Below, piece after piece: positions 6,919-7,045 of a stretch of 7,045 nt of DNA. This stretch comes from Comamonadaceae bacterium (GTDB taxonomy: Bacteria; Pseudomonadota; Gammaproteobacteria; Burkholderiales; Burkholderiaceae_C). The stretch spans positions 1-7,045 of the forward strand of contig JAJTBK010000152.1 of assembly GCA_021286965.1 (NCBI GenBank), read 5' to 3'. Under the pieces are notes generated by a model. It was not told the origin of the DNA. It made no database searches and worked only from the letters and a program-made list of their open reading frames with translations. The position numbers and the translations under genes are program-made. Position 1 is the first letter of the stretch, and each line of letters begins with the position of its first letter.

Positions 6919-7018
6919 CTGTCCTCTTTACCTGAGAGATTCACCCCGCTGCTGCAACGCATGGGGGCTTGCTCCTTCGGTGGGCCGCGTCGCTGCGGCG
7001 GCCTCTCTCCAGCAAGGG
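6914..7018 (-). ncRNA. Glycine riboswitch, single aptamer, upstream of gcvT
   Basis: Read on the minus strand, the conserved glycine-aptamer core appears in order: GGAGAG (7010-7005), CACCGAAGGAGCAA (6982-6969), AATCTCTCAGGTAAA (6941-6927) and GGACAG (6924-6919). Closing helix P1 pairs CCCTTGCTG (7018-7010) with CAGCAGGG (6921-6914), with one bulged U. GGCCGC/GCGGCC (7003-6998/6988-6983) forms a variable internal stem. Only one aptamer is seen: directly upstream is a hairpin rather than a second GGACAG terminus. Glycine riboswitches ahead of gcv genes normally act as ON switches, turning on glycine breakdown when glycine is plentiful. Confidence 0.95.
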
Positions 7019-7020
7019 AA

Positions 7021-7040
7021 CGCCCGTGTCGCCACGGGCG
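7021..7040 (-). other. GNRA-capped hairpin just 5' of the glycine aptamer
   Basis: On the transcript CGCCCGTG and CACGGGCG form a perfect 8-bp stem closed by a GCGA tetraloop, ending two nt before P1 of the aptamer. It has no U-tract and so is not a terminator. Singlet glycine riboswitches are known to carry a small vestigial (ghost) aptamer stem on one side; this hairpin is a candidate for that, or just a leader stem. The window ends five bases upstream. Confidence 0.5.
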
Positions 7041-7045
7041 CTTGG

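Noticed and set aside
7021..7040. Rho-independent terminator or end of a first glycine aptamer
   Set aside because: The hairpin is strong but is followed by TTCCCTTG rather than a U-tract, and no GGACAG or CTCTCAGG core lies beside it.

Overview
The window looks like a chromosomal segment of a betaproteobacterium, most probably a member of the Comamonadaceae (Acidovorax-like). I infer this from the GC-rich glycine-cleavage genes, the Burkholderiales-like GcvT and GcvP proteins, a TAGCTGCTTGCGC-type intergenic palindrome that I recall as common in that family, and a chromosomal-type integron integrase. No database search was possible, so the taxonomy is an inference.

Left part (1-1495): the platform end of an integron. 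The integrase gene intI runs rightward from about 455 to 1495. To its left lie a likely attI core site (334-340), a candidate cassette promoter reading leftward (359-387) and one complete first gene cassette (20-339). The cassette carries a small leftward ORF resembling DUF1010 proteins and ends in a well-formed 59-bp attC (14-72). Bases 1-19 would begin a second cassette, so the array probably continues beyond the window.

Middle part (1496-2223): a two-gene toxin-antitoxin module on the minus strand, toxin first and antitoxin second with a 3-nt gap. It has a 16-bp perfect palindrome just upstream as a likely operator. It lies between intI and the core operon, outside the cassette array, and shows no attC of its own.

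Right part (2224-7045): the glycine cleavage operon gcvT-gcvH-gcvP on the minus strand, headed by a single-aptamer glycine riboswitch (6914-7018). GcvP decarboxylates glycine, GcvH carries the aminomethyl group on lipoyl-lysine, and GcvT passes the one-carbon unit to tetrahydrofolate. Downstream of the aptamer, a 9-nt segment overlapping the 3' strand of P1 is perfectly complementary to the bases abutting the gcvT Shine-Dalgarno. This suggests a translational ON switch and supports a GTG start at 6861. The gcvH-gcvP gap holds a terminator-like inverted repeat that could uncouple gcvP from the first two genes.

I see no wholly unknown system. The most interesting points are the riboswitch architecture, the repeat inside the gcv operon, and the cassette ORF whose C-terminus is encoded by the attC.
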